A stretch of 46,033 bases of DNA from an uncultured Eubacterium sp. (GTDB taxonomy: Bacteria; Bacillota; Clostridia; Oscillospirales; Acutalibacteraceae). Of the stretch, positions 15,892 through 25,365 are shown piece after piece; the stretch's first letter is position 1; every line of letters begins with the position of its first letter. The stretch is taken from assembly GCF_945980375.1 (NCBI RefSeq), contig NZ_CAMFQO010000010.1, positions 1 through 46,033 of the forward strand, given 5' to 3'. Below the pieces are notes generated by a model. It was not told the DNA's origin. It did not search any database and saw only the letters and a list, made by a program, of their open reading frames with translations. The position numbers and the translations under genes were made by a program.

Positions 15892-16623
15892 ATGATTGAA
15901 GCAGGACTTAGACGATATGAGGAAGTAAATGACGAAATCAAGACTGCCCTCAAAAAGAGCAACAAATGCACTGTTAAGGATGTTAACGGTCAGCGATATA
16001 TAGGCTGTGCACTTGATGCAGGCAAGACAATTGAGGTGCACGGAACTCCGGGTAATGATATGGCTTGCTATCTTAACGGCGGCAGGGTTGTCGTTTACGG
16101 CAATTGTCAGGATGCCGTGGGCAATACAATGAACGGCGGAGAGATCGTTGTTTACGGTCATTGCGGAGACGCTATGGGCTACGGTATGCGAGACGGTCAG
16201 ATTTACATCAAGGATAATGTTGCCTGCCGTGGCGGTATTCATATGAAGGAATTCAGAGAAATGCGACCTGTTTTGGTTATCGGTCAAAATGCAGGCTCGT
16301 TTCTCGGTGAATATATGGCAGGCGGCACCATCGTTCTTTTGGGGTTGAATATGAAGCGTGGTGAAAAGCTGTTCGGCTCTCACTGTGCAAGCGGTATGCA
16401 TGGCGGCAAAATATTTGTTCGCGGTGCATTTCCAAAGGAAAATTTAAGCGATAACATTAAGGTTGAAAAGCTAAACGATGAGGACGAAAGGGAGCTTAAG
16501 GCTTATGTAAAAAGGTATTGCAAGTATTTTGATGTAAGCTATGACAGTGTTATGTCAAAGCCGTTCAAAAAGCTTGTTCCCGCAACATCAAGACCTTATG
16601 CAAACCTGTACACGCCAAATTAA
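15892..16623 (+). CDS. Glutamate synthase GXGXG-domain subunit
   Basis: 243 residues forming the right-handed beta-helix normally at the GltB C-terminus. The repeats are visible as [23 protein letters not shown]..., [22 protein letters not shown] and AGGTIVLLG. In the full enzyme it holds the ammonia tunnel and domain contacts. The gene starts 11 bases after the FMN subunit, with GGGGGTTAG before the ATG, and completes the three-gene glutamate synthase. About 60 residues after the helix core ([22 protein letters not shown]) look like a docking tail. Confidence 0.92.
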   Translation: MIEAGLRRYEEVNDEIKTALKKSNKCTVKDVNGQRYIGCALDAGKTIEVHGTPGNDMACYLNGGRVVVYGNCQDAVGNTMNGGEIVVYGHCGDAMGYGMRDGQIYIKDNVACRGGIHMKEFREMRPVLVIGQNAGSFLGEYMAGGTIVLLGLNMKRGEKLFGSHCASGMHGGKIFVRGAFPKENLSDNIKVEKLNDEDERELKAYVKRYCKYFDVSYDSVMSKPFKKLVPATSRPYANLYTPN

Positions 16624-16637
16624 AGGAGAGGGAAATT

Positions 16638-18251
16638 ATGACAAAATACGTATTTGTAACCGGCGGTGTTGTATCCGGCTTGGGCAAGGGTATAACCGCT
16701 GCATCACTTGGCAGATTGCTGAAGGCAAGAGGCTTAAAGGTAACTGCACAAAAGCTTGATCCGTATCTTAATGTTGATCCGGGTACCATGAATCCGGTTC
16801 AACACGGCGAGGTTTTTGTAACAGACGACGGTGCAGAAACCGACCTTGATTTAGGACATTACGAGAGATTTATTGACGAGTCGCTTTCGCAGAATTCAAA
16901 CCTGACATCAGGCAGAGTTTATTGGAACGTTATTTCCGACGAGCGTAAGGGAGTTTACGGTGGACAGACAATACAAATTATTCCACATGTAACCAATGAA
17001 ATAAAAAAGACCATTCGCAAAAATGCTGAACGCGGTGCAGATGTTTGTCTTGTAGAAATCGGCGGAACCATCGGCGACATCGAGTCACAACCCTTCCTTG
17101 AGGCAATCAGGCAGTATTCCGTTGATGTCGGCAGAGAAAACTGTGTTTTCATTCACGTAACTCTTGTGCCGTATCTTGCCGCAAGCGATGAGTTAAAATC
17201 AAAGCCCACTCAACACTCCGTTAAGGAAATGCTTTCAATCGGTATTCAGCCGGATATTATTGTGTGCCGTACCGAGCATCCTTTAACAAGTGATATAAAA
17301 AGAAAAATATCACTATTTTGTAATGTGGGTGTTGATTGCGTTATTGAAAACAACAACTGCGACATTCTTTATGCCGTTCCTATGATGCTAAAGGAGCAGC
17401 ATATGGATGAGGTTGTACTTAAAAAGCTTGGAATTGAAGCACCAAAGCAGGATTTGAGTGATTGGGAATGTATGCTTGACGCACTTCGTAATCCTCAGCA
17501 AACGGTTAAGATTGCAATGGTTGGCAAGTACGTTGAGCTTCACGACAGCTATATTTCGGTTAATGAGGCGTTGAAGCACGGCGGTATAGAAACACGAAGC
17601 AAGGTTGATATTAATTGGATAGACAGCGAAAGCCTTGAGGCAGACGGTGCCGACCTTGACGAAATCTTTGCCGATGTTGACGGTATTCTTGTGCCGGGAG
17701 GCTTTGGCTCTCGCGGTATTGAGGGCAAGATTCTGGCGTGCAATTATGCAAGAACACACGGCATACCTTATCTTGGCATTTGTCTCGGTATGCAGATTGC
17801 TATTATTGAGTTTGCAAGAAATGTGCTTGGACTTGACGGTGCAAATTCTGCCGAAATCAATCCTGATACAAGCTACCCGGTTATTGATATTTTGCCGGAG
17901 AAGAAAAGCATTACAGACCTTGGCGGAACATTGCGCTTGGGCGAATATCCGTGCAAGCTTAATAAGAGCTCAAAGGCTTATGAGCTGTATGGTGAGGAAA
18001 CAATTTACGAGCGCCACCGTCACAGATATGAGGTTAATAACGATTACCGTGACAGGCTCCTTGAGGGCGGTATGATTTTTGCAGGCACAAGCCCTGATGA
18101 TCATATTGTTGAAATGGTGGAAATACCGGAGCATCCGTGGTTTGTTGCAGGTCAGTTCCATCCCGAATTCAAGTCACGTCCCAACCGACCGCACCCGTTG
18201 TTCCGCGGCTTTGTCACTGCGGCATTGGAATACAACAGGTCAAAAAGGTAA
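16638..18251 (+). CDS. pyrG: CTP synthase (glutamine-hydrolysing)
   Basis: 537 residues. It aminates UTP to CTP using ATP and glutamine. The N-terminal synthetase domain begins [22 protein letters not shown], with [13 protein letters not shown] and [13 protein letters not shown]. The C-terminal class I glutaminase has [11 protein letters not shown], the nucleophile Cys in GICLGMQ and the His-Glu pair in [11 protein letters not shown]. Length equals the family norm. It starts 14 bases after the glutamate synthase genes, with AAAGGAGAGGG upstream, so it is probably in the same operon, tying CTP output to glutamine supply. Confidence 0.97.
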   Translation: MTKYVFVTGGVVSGLGKGITAASLGRLLKARGLKVTAQKLDPYLNVDPGTMNPVQHGEVFVTDDGAETDLDLGHYERFIDESLSQNSNLTSGRVYWNVISDERKGVYGGQTIQIIPHVTNEIKKTIRKNAERGADVCLVEIGGTIGDIESQPFLEAIRQYSVDVGRENCVFIHVTLVPYLAASDELKSKPTQHSVKEMLSIGIQPDIIVCRTEHPLTSDIKRKISLFCNVGVDCVIENNNCDILYAVPMMLKEQHMDEVVLKKLGIEAPKQDLSDWECMLDALRNPQQTVKIAMVGKYVELHDSYISVNEALKHGGIETRSKVDINWIDSESLEADGADLDEIFADVDGILVPGGFGSRGIEGKILACNYARTHGIPYLGICLGMQIAIIEFARNVLGLDGANSAEINPDTSYPVIDILPEKKSITDLGGTLRLGEYPCKLNKSSKAYELYGEETIYERHRHRYEVNNDYRDRLLEGGMIFAGTSPDDHIVEMVEIPEHPWFVAGQFHPEFKSRPNRPHPLFRGFVTAALEYNRSKR

Positions 18252-18272
18252 GCTTATTGCGGGAGGACAGCT

Positions 18273-19724
18273 ATGTTTAACAGTTTACACGAGGAATGCG
18301 GTGTTTTCGGTATTTTCGAAAGCAAAACCTCCTATGTGGCACAGTCGGTATATTTGGCACTTTATGCTCTTCAGCACAGGGGGCAGGAAAGCTGCGGCAT
18401 TGCCGTAAACGATGACGGTGTGTTTTTGCATCACAAGGGCAACGGACTTGTGCCGGATGTTTTTACAAAGGATAAGCTTGAGCACTTGGGTATGGGCAAT
18501 ATGGCTATCGGTCATGTCAGGTATTCAACCACAGGCGGAAAAAACATCAACAACATTCAGCCTCTTGTTATCCGTCATATAAAGGGTAATCTTGCCCTTG
18601 CTCATAACGGAAATCTTGTAAATGCAACCGATATAAGAAAAGCCTTTGAGCTAAACGGCGGAATCTTTCACGGTACAAGCGATACAGAATCCATTGCCTA
18701 TGCCATTGTGTCAAACAGACTTTACAGCAAAAGCACCGAGGAGGCTATTGAAAAAACAATGCCAAGCCTTAAAGGTGCGTATTCCTGTATAGTTATGACA
18801 GCAACAAAGATGATTGCATTTCGTGATCCAAACGGCTTTAGGCCACTTTGCATAGGTAAAACAAATGACGGAGCTTGGTGCGTCAGCAGTGAATCCTGCG
18901 CGTTGGACGCAGTAGGTGCAAGCTTTGTGCGTGATGTTTTGCCGGGCGAGATTGTTACCATTGATATGGACGGCATTCATTCAAACAAGGCTCATTGCGG
19001 TGCAAAAAGCTCATTGTGCGTTTTTGAATACATATATTTTGCCCGCCCGGACAGCGTTATTGACGGTGCGTCGGTGGAGCATGCAAGGATGAGGGCAGGC
19101 GCCTTTCTTGCAAAGGAAAGCCCCGTGGATGCTGATATTGTTATCGGTGTGCCTGACAGCGGATTGGATGCCGCACTCGGCTACGCAAACGAAAGCGGTA
19201 TACCGTACGGCATAGGCTTTATCAAAAACAAATACATAGGCAGAAGCTTTATTCAGCCAAACCAAAATCAGCGAGAGGATGCTGTGAGAATTAAGCTTAA
19301 TGTTATTAAGGAAAACATTAAGGGCAAAAGGGTAATTATGATTGATGATTCGATAGTACGCGGAACAACCTGTGCAAGAATTGTAAATCTTCTGCGTGAG
19401 GCAGGTGCAACCGAGGTGCATATGCGTGTTTCATCTCCGCCGTTTAAGCATCCTTGCTATTTTGGTACGGATGTTGACAGTCAGGAAAATCTTATTGCCT
19501 GTCAGTATGATTCGGTTGATGAGATTGCAAAGGTTATCGGCGTTGACAGCCTTGCATATCTGTCGATAGATGCAACCCACAAATTGGCAAAGGAATCATC
19601 CCTCAGCTTTTGCGACGGTTGCTTTACCGGCAATTATCCTGTTGAAATTCCTGCCGAGCAACCAAAGGATAAGTTTGAGGAAAAGATGAATAACTTTTCG
19701 TCATATTATCAGGTGCTTGACTAA
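18273..19724 (+). CDS. purF: Amidophosphoribosyltransferase
   Basis: 483 residues, catalysing the first step of purine synthesis (PRPP plus glutamine). The catalytic Cys9 follows MFNSLHEE, a short propeptide. Glutaminase residues appear in GHVRYSTTGG and AHNGNLVN, and the PRPP loop in VIMIDDSIVRGTT. Four Cys match the 4Fe-4S ligands of the Bacillus enzyme (in LCVFEYIYFARPDS, HPCYFG and FCDGC), so an oxygen-labile cluster is predicted. It follows pyrG by 21 bases. The other purine genes are not in the window. Confidence 0.96.
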   Translation: MFNSLHEECGVFGIFESKTSYVAQSVYLALYALQHRGQESCGIAVNDDGVFLHHKGNGLVPDVFTKDKLEHLGMGNMAIGHVRYSTTGGKNINNIQPLVIRHIKGNLALAHNGNLVNATDIRKAFELNGGIFHGTSDTESIAYAIVSNRLYSKSTEEAIEKTMPSLKGAYSCIVMTATKMIAFRDPNGFRPLCIGKTNDGAWCVSSESCALDAVGASFVRDVLPGEIVTIDMDGIHSNKAHCGAKSSLCVFEYIYFARPDSVIDGASVEHARMRAGAFLAKESPVDADIVIGVPDSGLDAALGYANESGIPYGIGFIKNKYIGRSFIQPNQNQREDAVRIKLNVIKENIKGKRVIMIDDSIVRGTTCARIVNLLREAGATEVHMRVSSPPFKHPCYFGTDVDSQENLIACQYDSVDEIAKVIGVDSLAYLSIDATHKLAKESSLSFCDGCFTGNYPVEIPAEQPKDKFEEKMNNFSSYYQVLD

Positions 19725-19823
19725 TGTTACAAAAAATTTGTTGATTTATTGGTATAAAAGCATATATTTTTTTCATTCACTATGAGTTATAATATTAGTG
19801 AAAAATCAAACGGAGGTGAAAAT

Positions 19824-20000
19824 ATGGTAGATTTGGACGAGATGATTTGCTTTTGCGGCAGTGTAACCGCAGGCGACATCAAGGCTGCTGTTGAGGCAGG
19901 CAACACCACACTTGAGGCGGTTAAGCAGGCAACAGGCGCATCAACACATTGCGGTGGCTGTGAGCCGAGAGTTGAAGAGCTTATTGAAGAATTTAAGTAA
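19824..20000 (+). CDS. Small BFD-type [2Fe-2S] protein
   Basis: 58 residues starting at the ATG at 19824, with CGGAGGTG nine bases upstream. Cys9-x-Cys11 and Cys43-x-x-Cys46 (ICFCG and THCGGC) form the CxC...CxxC cluster site of bacterioferritin-associated ferredoxin-like domains. Such domains also occur inside assimilatory nitrogen enzymes. It may donate electrons, possibly to the glutamate synthase upstream, which lacks a reductase here; this is an inference from position. A TATAAT at 19788-19793 may give it its own promoter, but no good -35 box is seen. Confidence 0.85.
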   Translation: MVDLDEMICFCGSVTAGDIKAAVEAGNTTLEAVKQATGASTHCGGCEPRVEELIEEFK

Positions 20001-20007
20001 AACATTA

Positions 20008-20050
20008 ATTAACGGGGGCACTTTTAACCAAGTGCTCCCGTTAATTTTTT
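20008..20050 (+). terminator. Strong rho-independent terminator ending the nitrogen block
   Basis: A 16-bp stem starting ATTAACGGG (20008-20023) pairs with 20030-20045 around TTAACC and is followed by a run of six T. Confidence 0.95.
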
Positions 20051-20104
20051 GCTCTCAAGCCTATCTTGGCTCCGTAGTTGACTGAGGGGATAAAAGCATT
20101 TTTA

Positions 20105-22666
20105 TCAGTTGATTTCCTGCTTAAGTGTTTCTACTATCGAATCATTCCTGAGCTTTGCAAAGGAGTAAAGCATTGATAGTCCTATTACTGCAAATACAAC
20201 AAGTGCTACGATAAGATAAAGCAACCAATTTATCTCAAACGGCAGTGAATCAATATCCATCGCCTTGTTCATCGCGTAGGATATTACTGCGCTTATCGGC
20301 AGGCCGAACAGCAAAGCCTTTATTCCGTAAAATGCACTTTCAAGAGCAATCATTTTGTTAAAGCCCTTTGGAGTTGTGCCAACAGATTTGAGCATTGCAA
20401 ATTCCTTTTTCCTCATTGCAATACCGGTTGAAACGGTGTTGATTATGTTAAATATTGTAATGAGGGATATAAGTGCAATAAATCCGTAAATAAGAACCTG
20501 CATTACCATTTCAATTGTTTTATGGGTTTGAGCCTGCTCCATCATATCGTAATAAAGAGTTCTTTGATAGTCGCTTTCGTCAAAGTATTTTTCAACCTCT
20601 TCAAATACATTTTCGTGATGAGCGGTTACGATTCCGAGTATATACATAAAGCTGTTGTTTTCGTCGTCGCTGTATTCTTCATTATACATTTTTTGATATT
20701 GTGATACAGGCATATACATAGATATTGTGTTCTTCGGTGCAAGATTGCAGGCATAAAAGTCCTTGTCGTATTTAATCAAATCACCGACGGTTAAGCCCTT
20801 GTATGTGAAATCCGACATATCCACACCGACAATGCTGTCCCTGAACACCTCGGCACCCGATTGATTGTGGTTTACGTTGTTCATCAAAAGAACCTTGTAG
20901 CTGCTGTAATAATCCTTCGCATTGATGGAGTTGTTGTCACATAGCTTGTTAAAGTCCTCGTCGTCAAGGGCAAATATGCTCATAGAGTGGCCGCTGTTAA
21001 AATATCCCTTGTATGTTGGGGTGAGGTATTTTTCGTTAATAATGCCCCAACTTTCGTCCTTCGCAGTCGGTGTTCGGTAATATGCGTTTGACACACAGAA
21101 AACATCGTCAACTCCGGTAATGTCCTTCATATCATCGGCAAGTCCCTCTCGTTCGTCGTATTCCACTCCGACACAGATTTGGTAAGGCACATCGGCTTCG
21201 GTTAAAAAGCTTTTGCCAAAGGCGTCGCAGAAGTAGTTACAGCTTAGGAACAGAATAACCGACAATGCGATGGAGGCTGTGATTGTTCGTGCTTTTCTGC
21301 CGTTTCTTTTAAGATTTTTGTTTGCAAGCTCGCCCTCGTACCCAAAGATAAGACGAATGAGCTTTGATGATTTGAGCCTCTTTGCCTTTATCTTAATTTC
21401 GCTGTTTTGCCTGATTGCATCGATAGGTGTGATCTTTGACGCCTTAATTGCAGGAACGAGCGAAGAAATAAAGATTGTCAATATGCTTACAAGTACTATT
21501 GCAATAATAGACAAGGGTTCAACAACAATGTTCATTTTAAGATTGTCGGCATTTGCACCCTTAATCATTCCGGTGGAGATTATGTCGTCACCAAGCAATG
21601 TTAGAGTAATTCCTATGCCTGCTATACCCGCAAGAATACCGACGGGTATACCCACCAAGCCTAATACTACACCCTCAAAGAATACGGAAAATTGCTTTTG
21701 CTTTTTGGTTGCACCCACGGAGGAAAGCATACCCAAATAACGCACTCTTTCGCTTATCGACATTGCAAATGCATTGTATATAAGCACAACGGAGGCAATC
21801 ATTATTATCGCAAGCACTATTGATGCCGCAGGTAAAACTACGGTTGTTACTGTTCCGCCTTCTTCAAAGGCAAACTGTGTTTCAAGATAATCCTTTGCAA
21901 AATTGTATTCCTCAATTTTATACTGCTTTACAATTTCCCGAAGTTCATCTAATGACTTGTAGTTTACCTCTTTTAATTCCACAAGAGCCTTGACGGTCGC
22001 GTCTTTTTCTATCTGATGCTTTGAGTAGTCAATACATCTAAGAATAGGATAGGGTGTATTTGAGGTAGACGGATTGTCGTTAAGTATAGCTGTAATAACT
22101 AAGCTCTCCTGACTGCTTCCTACAAAGAATTCACCCTTTTGGTAGCCTCCTGTTATTTGGTAGGTGCTGTCCTTTTCGTTGATGTACCTGTCTCCTGTGT
22201 TGAGTGTTACAGTATCTCCTATTTTCCAATCGAGATTGTTCTTTTCTATAAAGCCTTGCTCAACTGCTATTTCGTTGTCGTTTTCGGGAAGCTTACCCTC
22301 GTATGTGCCGGTAATCATTTGATTAATGCAGGTTTTGTCACCCGCAAGAATGTCACCTGTGCTGTTTCTTCCCGATTGGTTATAAAGTGAAAATGAGCTA
22401 CCGTCGGATTCATCAAGGATACCGATTCTGCCTATTCTGTTATCGGATTTAAGCGATTCAAGCTGCTGCAAGCTTACGCTCATTGTTGCCTGGTAGTGAC
22501 CGTCTGCAAGCAGGCAGATGTCACCGAACAAATTCATAAATGACGAAACCGCAACAAATACGGCGGTTATCATAGCAACCGAAACGCATATTCCAAGAGT
22601 GGTGATAACTGTTCGTCCCTTGTTTTCCTTGAGGTGACGCAGAGTTAATTTGTTTACGATATTCAC
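20105..22666 (-). CDS. FtsX-like ABC transporter permease
   Basis: 853 residues with the MacB/FtsX layout duplicated. An N-terminal helix (GRTVITTLGICVSVAMITAVFVAV) and an extracellular domain precede three helices (~280-420). Then come another helix (~465), a second extracellular domain, and a last group of three helices ending VETLKQEIN. The FtsX-type motif LGMLSSVGATKKQKQ and its second copy FAMLKSVGTTPKGFNK contact the ATPase. Its ATG overlaps the ATPase stop (ATGA). With the linked two-component genes it resembles peptide-antibiotic sensing and resistance systems of Firmicutes. Confidence 0.92.
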   Translation of the reverse strand: MNIVNKLTLRHLKENKGRTVITTLGICVSVAMITAVFVAVSSFMNLFGDICLLADGHYQATMSVSLQQLESLKSDNRIGRIGILDESDGSSFSLYNQSGRNSTGDILAGDKTCINQMITGTYEGKLPENDNEIAVEQGFIEKNNLDWKIGDTVTLNTGDRYINEKDSTYQITGGYQKGEFFVGSSQESLVITAILNDNPSTSNTPYPILRCIDYSKHQIEKDATVKALVELKEVNYKSLDELREIVKQYKIEEYNFAKDYLETQFAFEEGGTVTTVVLPAASIVLAIIMIASVVLIYNAFAMSISERVRYLGMLSSVGATKKQKQFSVFFEGVVLGLVGIPVGILAGIAGIGITLTLLGDDIISTGMIKGANADNLKMNIVVEPLSIIAIVLVSILTIFISSLVPAIKASKITPIDAIRQNSEIKIKAKRLKSSKLIRLIFGYEGELANKNLKRNGRKARTITASIALSVILFLSCNYFCDAFGKSFLTEADVPYQICVGVEYDEREGLADDMKDITGVDDVFCVSNAYYRTPTAKDESWGIINEKYLTPTYKGYFNSGHSMSIFALDDEDFNKLCDNNSINAKDYYSSYKVLLMNNVNHNQSGAEVFRDSIVGVDMSDFTYKGLTVGDLIKYDKDFYACNLAPKNTISMYMPVSQYQKMYNEEYSDDENNSFMYILGIVTAHHENVFEEVEKYFDESDYQRTLYYDMMEQAQTHKTIEMVMQVLIYGFIALISLITIFNIINTVSTGIAMRKKEFAMLKSVGTTPKGFNKMIALESAFYGIKALLFGLPISAVISYAMNKAMDIDSLPFEINWLLYLIVALVVFAVIGLSMLYSFAKLRNDSIVETLKQEIN

Positions 22667-23346
22667 CCGATTCTCACCTCGTCCCTTGTGATTTTGCCAT
22701 CCTCGATAGAGATGATTCTGTCAGCCGACAGGGCAATTTTTTCGTCGTGTGTAATGATAATTACTGTTTGATTGAGCGCCTTGTTAAAGTGCCTTAAAAG
22801 CGCAACAATTTCCTTGCTGTTTTCACTGTCCAGGTTGCCGGTGGGCTCGTCTGCAAGCATAAGCGCAGGGTGGTTAACAAGTGCTCTGCCTATTGATACT
22901 CTTTGTTGCTGACCGCCCGAAAGCTGGTTTGGCAAATGGTCAAGCCTATTTTCAAGCCCAAGCTTTTTAATGAGCTCGTCAATTTGCTTTTTGTCAGGCT
23001 TTCTGCCGTCTAACAAAAGGGGAAGTGTAAGATTTTCCTCAACCGTAAGGATAGGTATAAGATTGTAAAACTGATAAACAAGGCCGATTTGTCTGCGCCT
23101 AAAGATTGCAAGTGCTGTTTCGTCAAGGGTGGAAATGTCGGTATCGTTGATTATTACATTTCCGCTTGTGGGCACATCAACACCGCCCAGGATGTGAAGC
23201 AGTGTGGATTTGCCCGAGCCTGACGGACCGATGATAGCAACAAATTCGCCTTTTTCGACCGAGAACGATACATTGTCAAGCGCCTTAACCATTGTATCTC
23301 CCTTGCCGTAAGTTTTTGATAAATTTTTTACTTCAAGAATTTTCAT
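22663..23346 (-). CDS. ABC transporter ATP-binding protein (MacB/LolD type)
   Basis: 227 residues: Walker A GPSGSGKST, Q-loop VYQFYNL, signature LSGGQQQRVS, Walker B LMLADEPTGNLDS and the switch His in IITHDEK. The sequence RRRQIGLVYQ is characteristic of the MacB/LolD/FtsE group that powers mechanotransmission permeases rather than import. It energises the FtsX permease encoded next, with a 4-base overlap. About 80 bases separate it from the kinase, with an AT-rich gap and a GGGAGATAAATAT ribosome site. Confidence 0.95.
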   Translation of the reverse strand: MKILEVKNLSKTYGKGDTMVKALDNVSFSVEKGEFVAIIGPSGSGKSTLLHILGGVDVPTSGNVIINDTDISTLDETALAIFRRRQIGLVYQFYNLIPILTVEENLTLPLLLDGRKPDKKQIDELIKKLGLENRLDHLPNQLSGGQQQRVSIGRALVNHPALMLADEPTGNLDSENSKEIVALLRHFNKALNQTVIIITHDEKIALSADRIISIEDGKITRDEVRIG

Positions 23347-23426
23347 ATATTTATCTCCCTTCGTTGCTTATAGCATATAATTGCAATCTTACATCGTCGT
23401 GACATTTATCTTACAGTTTTGTCATA

Positions 23427-24419
23427 TTAAACTATTGTGTTGTAAAACCTGATTTCAAATTCGCTGCCAATGCCGATTTCGCTGTTAACGGTAATGGTTG
23501 CCCGTTCCTTTTCAAAAATAGTTTTTGCAAGAGCAAGCCCGATGCCCACGCTTTCGCAATGGGCGTTTTTGCCTTGGTAAAATCTTTCAAAAATGTGCGG
23601 CAGATCCTCAGGCTCTATTCCGCATCCGCTATCGGTAATGATAAGCGAGGTGTAAAGATTAGTGCCTTTTGATGAAATTGTGAGCCTGCCGTTTTTATCT
23701 GTATGCTCAATGCAGTTTTTGATAATGTTTTCTATTGCTTCAACTGTCCAGCCCTCGTCACCCGTAACGGTAAAATCCTCTGCATTGTTCAAAAGCTCAA
23801 TTTGCTTTAGCTCAAGAGTAACCAAAAACGGATTGAGGCTTTGCTCAACGGCATTTTTTATTGAAAACGGCTCGCTTTTGAATTCGACTGTGCCTGCATC
23901 AAGCCTTGACAGCTTCAAAAGATTTGTTATCAGCCATTTCATTTTGTCAAGCTGTCCCTCTATTATGGATAAGAACTCATCTCTCTTTTCAGGCTGGCCG
24001 TTTTCTTTTATTAAATCTGTCATAACCATCATGGAGGTTAGGGGAGTTTTCAGCTGGTGCGAAATATCGGCAAGCGAATCGGCGAGGTAGGTTTTGTCCT
24101 TAATCAGCATTTCGTTTTGCGTTTTCAAAATGGTGATAACCTTGTACAGATTGTTGCTTAATATGGAAAGCTCGCCCTCTGTATTTTCGGCAATTTTCAA
24201 ATCAAAATCACCGGAGCAAACCGCAGACAGATAGTTGTTCAGCTCGTTTAATCTGTTGTATCTCTTTTTTGTGTATAGGGCAAAAATGCCTGTTGTTAAT
24301 GCTCCGAGCAGTAATGTAATTATTGCGCATACGGGTTCAATAAACAGACAGATTATTGACATTGCGGCTGTTATAGCTACACCTAATATAATTGTTACTT
24401 TTATATCCTTATTTATCAT
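23427..24419 (-). CDS. Sensor histidine kinase
   Basis: About 330 residues. Two N-terminal membrane helices enclose almost no extracellular loop, followed by a HAMP-like linker. The phosphoacceptor is His in ISHQLKTPLTSMMVM; the ATP domain has EAIENIIKNCIEHT (N box), DSGCGIEPEDLPHIFERFYQG (G1/F) and GIGLALAK (G2). The lack of a sensing loop fits the intramembrane-sensing kinases that take their signal from a neighbouring BceAB-type transporter. The ATG at 24419 overlaps the regulator stop; a TTG at 24425 is an alternative. Confidence 0.93.
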   Translation of the reverse strand: MINKDIKVTIILGVAITAAMSIICLFIEPVCAIITLLLGALTTGIFALYTKKRYNRLNELNNYLSAVCSGDFDLKIAENTEGELSILSNNLYKVITILKTQNEMLIKDKTYLADSLADISHQLKTPLTSMMVMTDLIKENGQPEKRDEFLSIIEGQLDKMKWLITNLLKLSRLDAGTVEFKSEPFSIKNAVEQSLNPFLVTLELKQIELLNNAEDFTVTGDEGWTVEAIENIIKNCIEHTDKNGRLTISSKGTNLYTSLIITDSGCGIEPEDLPHIFERFYQGKNAHCESVGIGLALAKTIFEKERATITVNSEIGIGSEFEIRFYNTIV

Positions 24420-25089
24420 CTTCAATTATATACCCCAAGCCGCGTACGGTTTTTATATATTGCGGATTAGTAGGGTCCTCCTCAATTTTGTCGCGCAGTC
24501 GCTTAATGTATACGGTTAAGGTGCTGTCCTCAACAAAATCGCCGTCAATGTCCCAAATGTTTTCAAGCAATTGATTTCGCGAAAGTACCTTGCCTCTGTT
24601 GTTTAGCAGTATCAGCAAAAGTCTGTATTCCATAGCGGTAAGTATAATTTCGTGATTGCCCTTGTAAACCTTTGCTTCATTTGTGTTTATTATTAAATTC
24701 TGTAATCTGATGATTCCGTCGGCGGTTTCCTTGTTGTACCTGCGCAGAACACTTTTAATTCTCAGCAAAAGCTCCTTAACCCTAAACGGCTTTGAAATAT
24801 AATCGTCGGCACCCATATCAAAGCCCATAACAACGTTTACCTCATCGTCAAACGCGGTTAGAAAAATAACGGGCAAATCACCCTTTTTCTTGATTTTTTT
24901 GCAAACGTCGTAGCCACTGCCGTCGGGCAGGGTTAGGTCAAGAATATACAGCGCAAAATCGTTGTTGCTTATTATGTCGTATGCCTGCCCAACACTTTTC
25001 GCAAGCGTCACGGCATACCCCTCGTTTTCCAGGGAATATGTAAGCCCGATGCCGATTGCCTCGTCATCCTCAAGAATAAAAATCTGCAC
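24409..25089 (-). CDS. OmpR-family response regulator
   Basis: 226 residues. The receiver has the acidic pair in ILEDDEA, the phospho-acceptor Asp in LYILDLTLPDGSG, T in FLTAFDD and K in DYISKPF. A winged helix follows, with LTAMEYRLLLILLNNRGKVLSRNQLLENIWD and VYIKRLRDKIEEDP. The start is a GTG at 25089 preceded by TTGAGGTGATT. It begins the four-gene operon (regulator, kinase, ATPase, permease) and probably activates it when the kinase senses a peptide. Confidence 0.95.
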   Translation of the reverse strand: MQIFILEDDEAIGIGLTYSLENEGYAVTLAKSVGQAYDIISNNDFALYILDLTLPDGSGYDVCKKIKKKGDLPVIFLTAFDDEVNVVMGFDMGADDYISKPFRVKELLLRIKSVLRRYNKETADGIIRLQNLIINTNEAKVYKGNHEIILTAMEYRLLLILLNNRGKVLSRNQLLENIWDIDGDFVEDSTLTVYIKRLRDKIEEDPTNPQYIKTVRGLGYIIEDDK

Positions 25090-25134
25090 ACAATCACCTC
25101 AACTGCATTTTATCATATATCCCGCATTAATTCT

Positions 25135-25150
25135 ATTACAATATTGTAAT
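25135..25150 (-). promoter_or_regulatory. 16-bp palindrome upstream of the response regulator
   Basis: ATTACAAT-ATTGTAAT is perfectly symmetric and lies 46-61 bases before the regulator start, next to AT-rich promoter-like sequence (TTGCAA upstream, TATGAT downstream). It is a plausible autoregulatory binding site. Confidence 0.45.
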
Positions 25151-25214
25151 ATTAACCTTTGCAACAATTTGCCGTCTATATATAACGGATATTACTGATT
25201 TTACAGTATATAGT

Positions 25215-25262
25215 ATTAAAAAAATCAAACTGACTTCGTCGAAATAACGAAATCAGTTTGAT
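25215..25262 (-). terminator. Terminator after the GtrA/phosphoesterase operon
   Basis: A 10-bp stem (ATCAAACTGA with TCAGTTTGAT), extended by TTCG/CGAA, is followed on the minus strand by seven T. It lies about 100 bases past the phosphoesterase stop, between two minus-strand operons. Confidence 0.85.
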
Positions 25263-25365
25263 GATTGTTTTTATTTACTATATTATACCTAACTTTTTAT
25301 ATGCTGTATGTAGAACACGGAGGAAGATTCATCAATCCTGCAATGCTGTTTTGTTTTAATAATTT

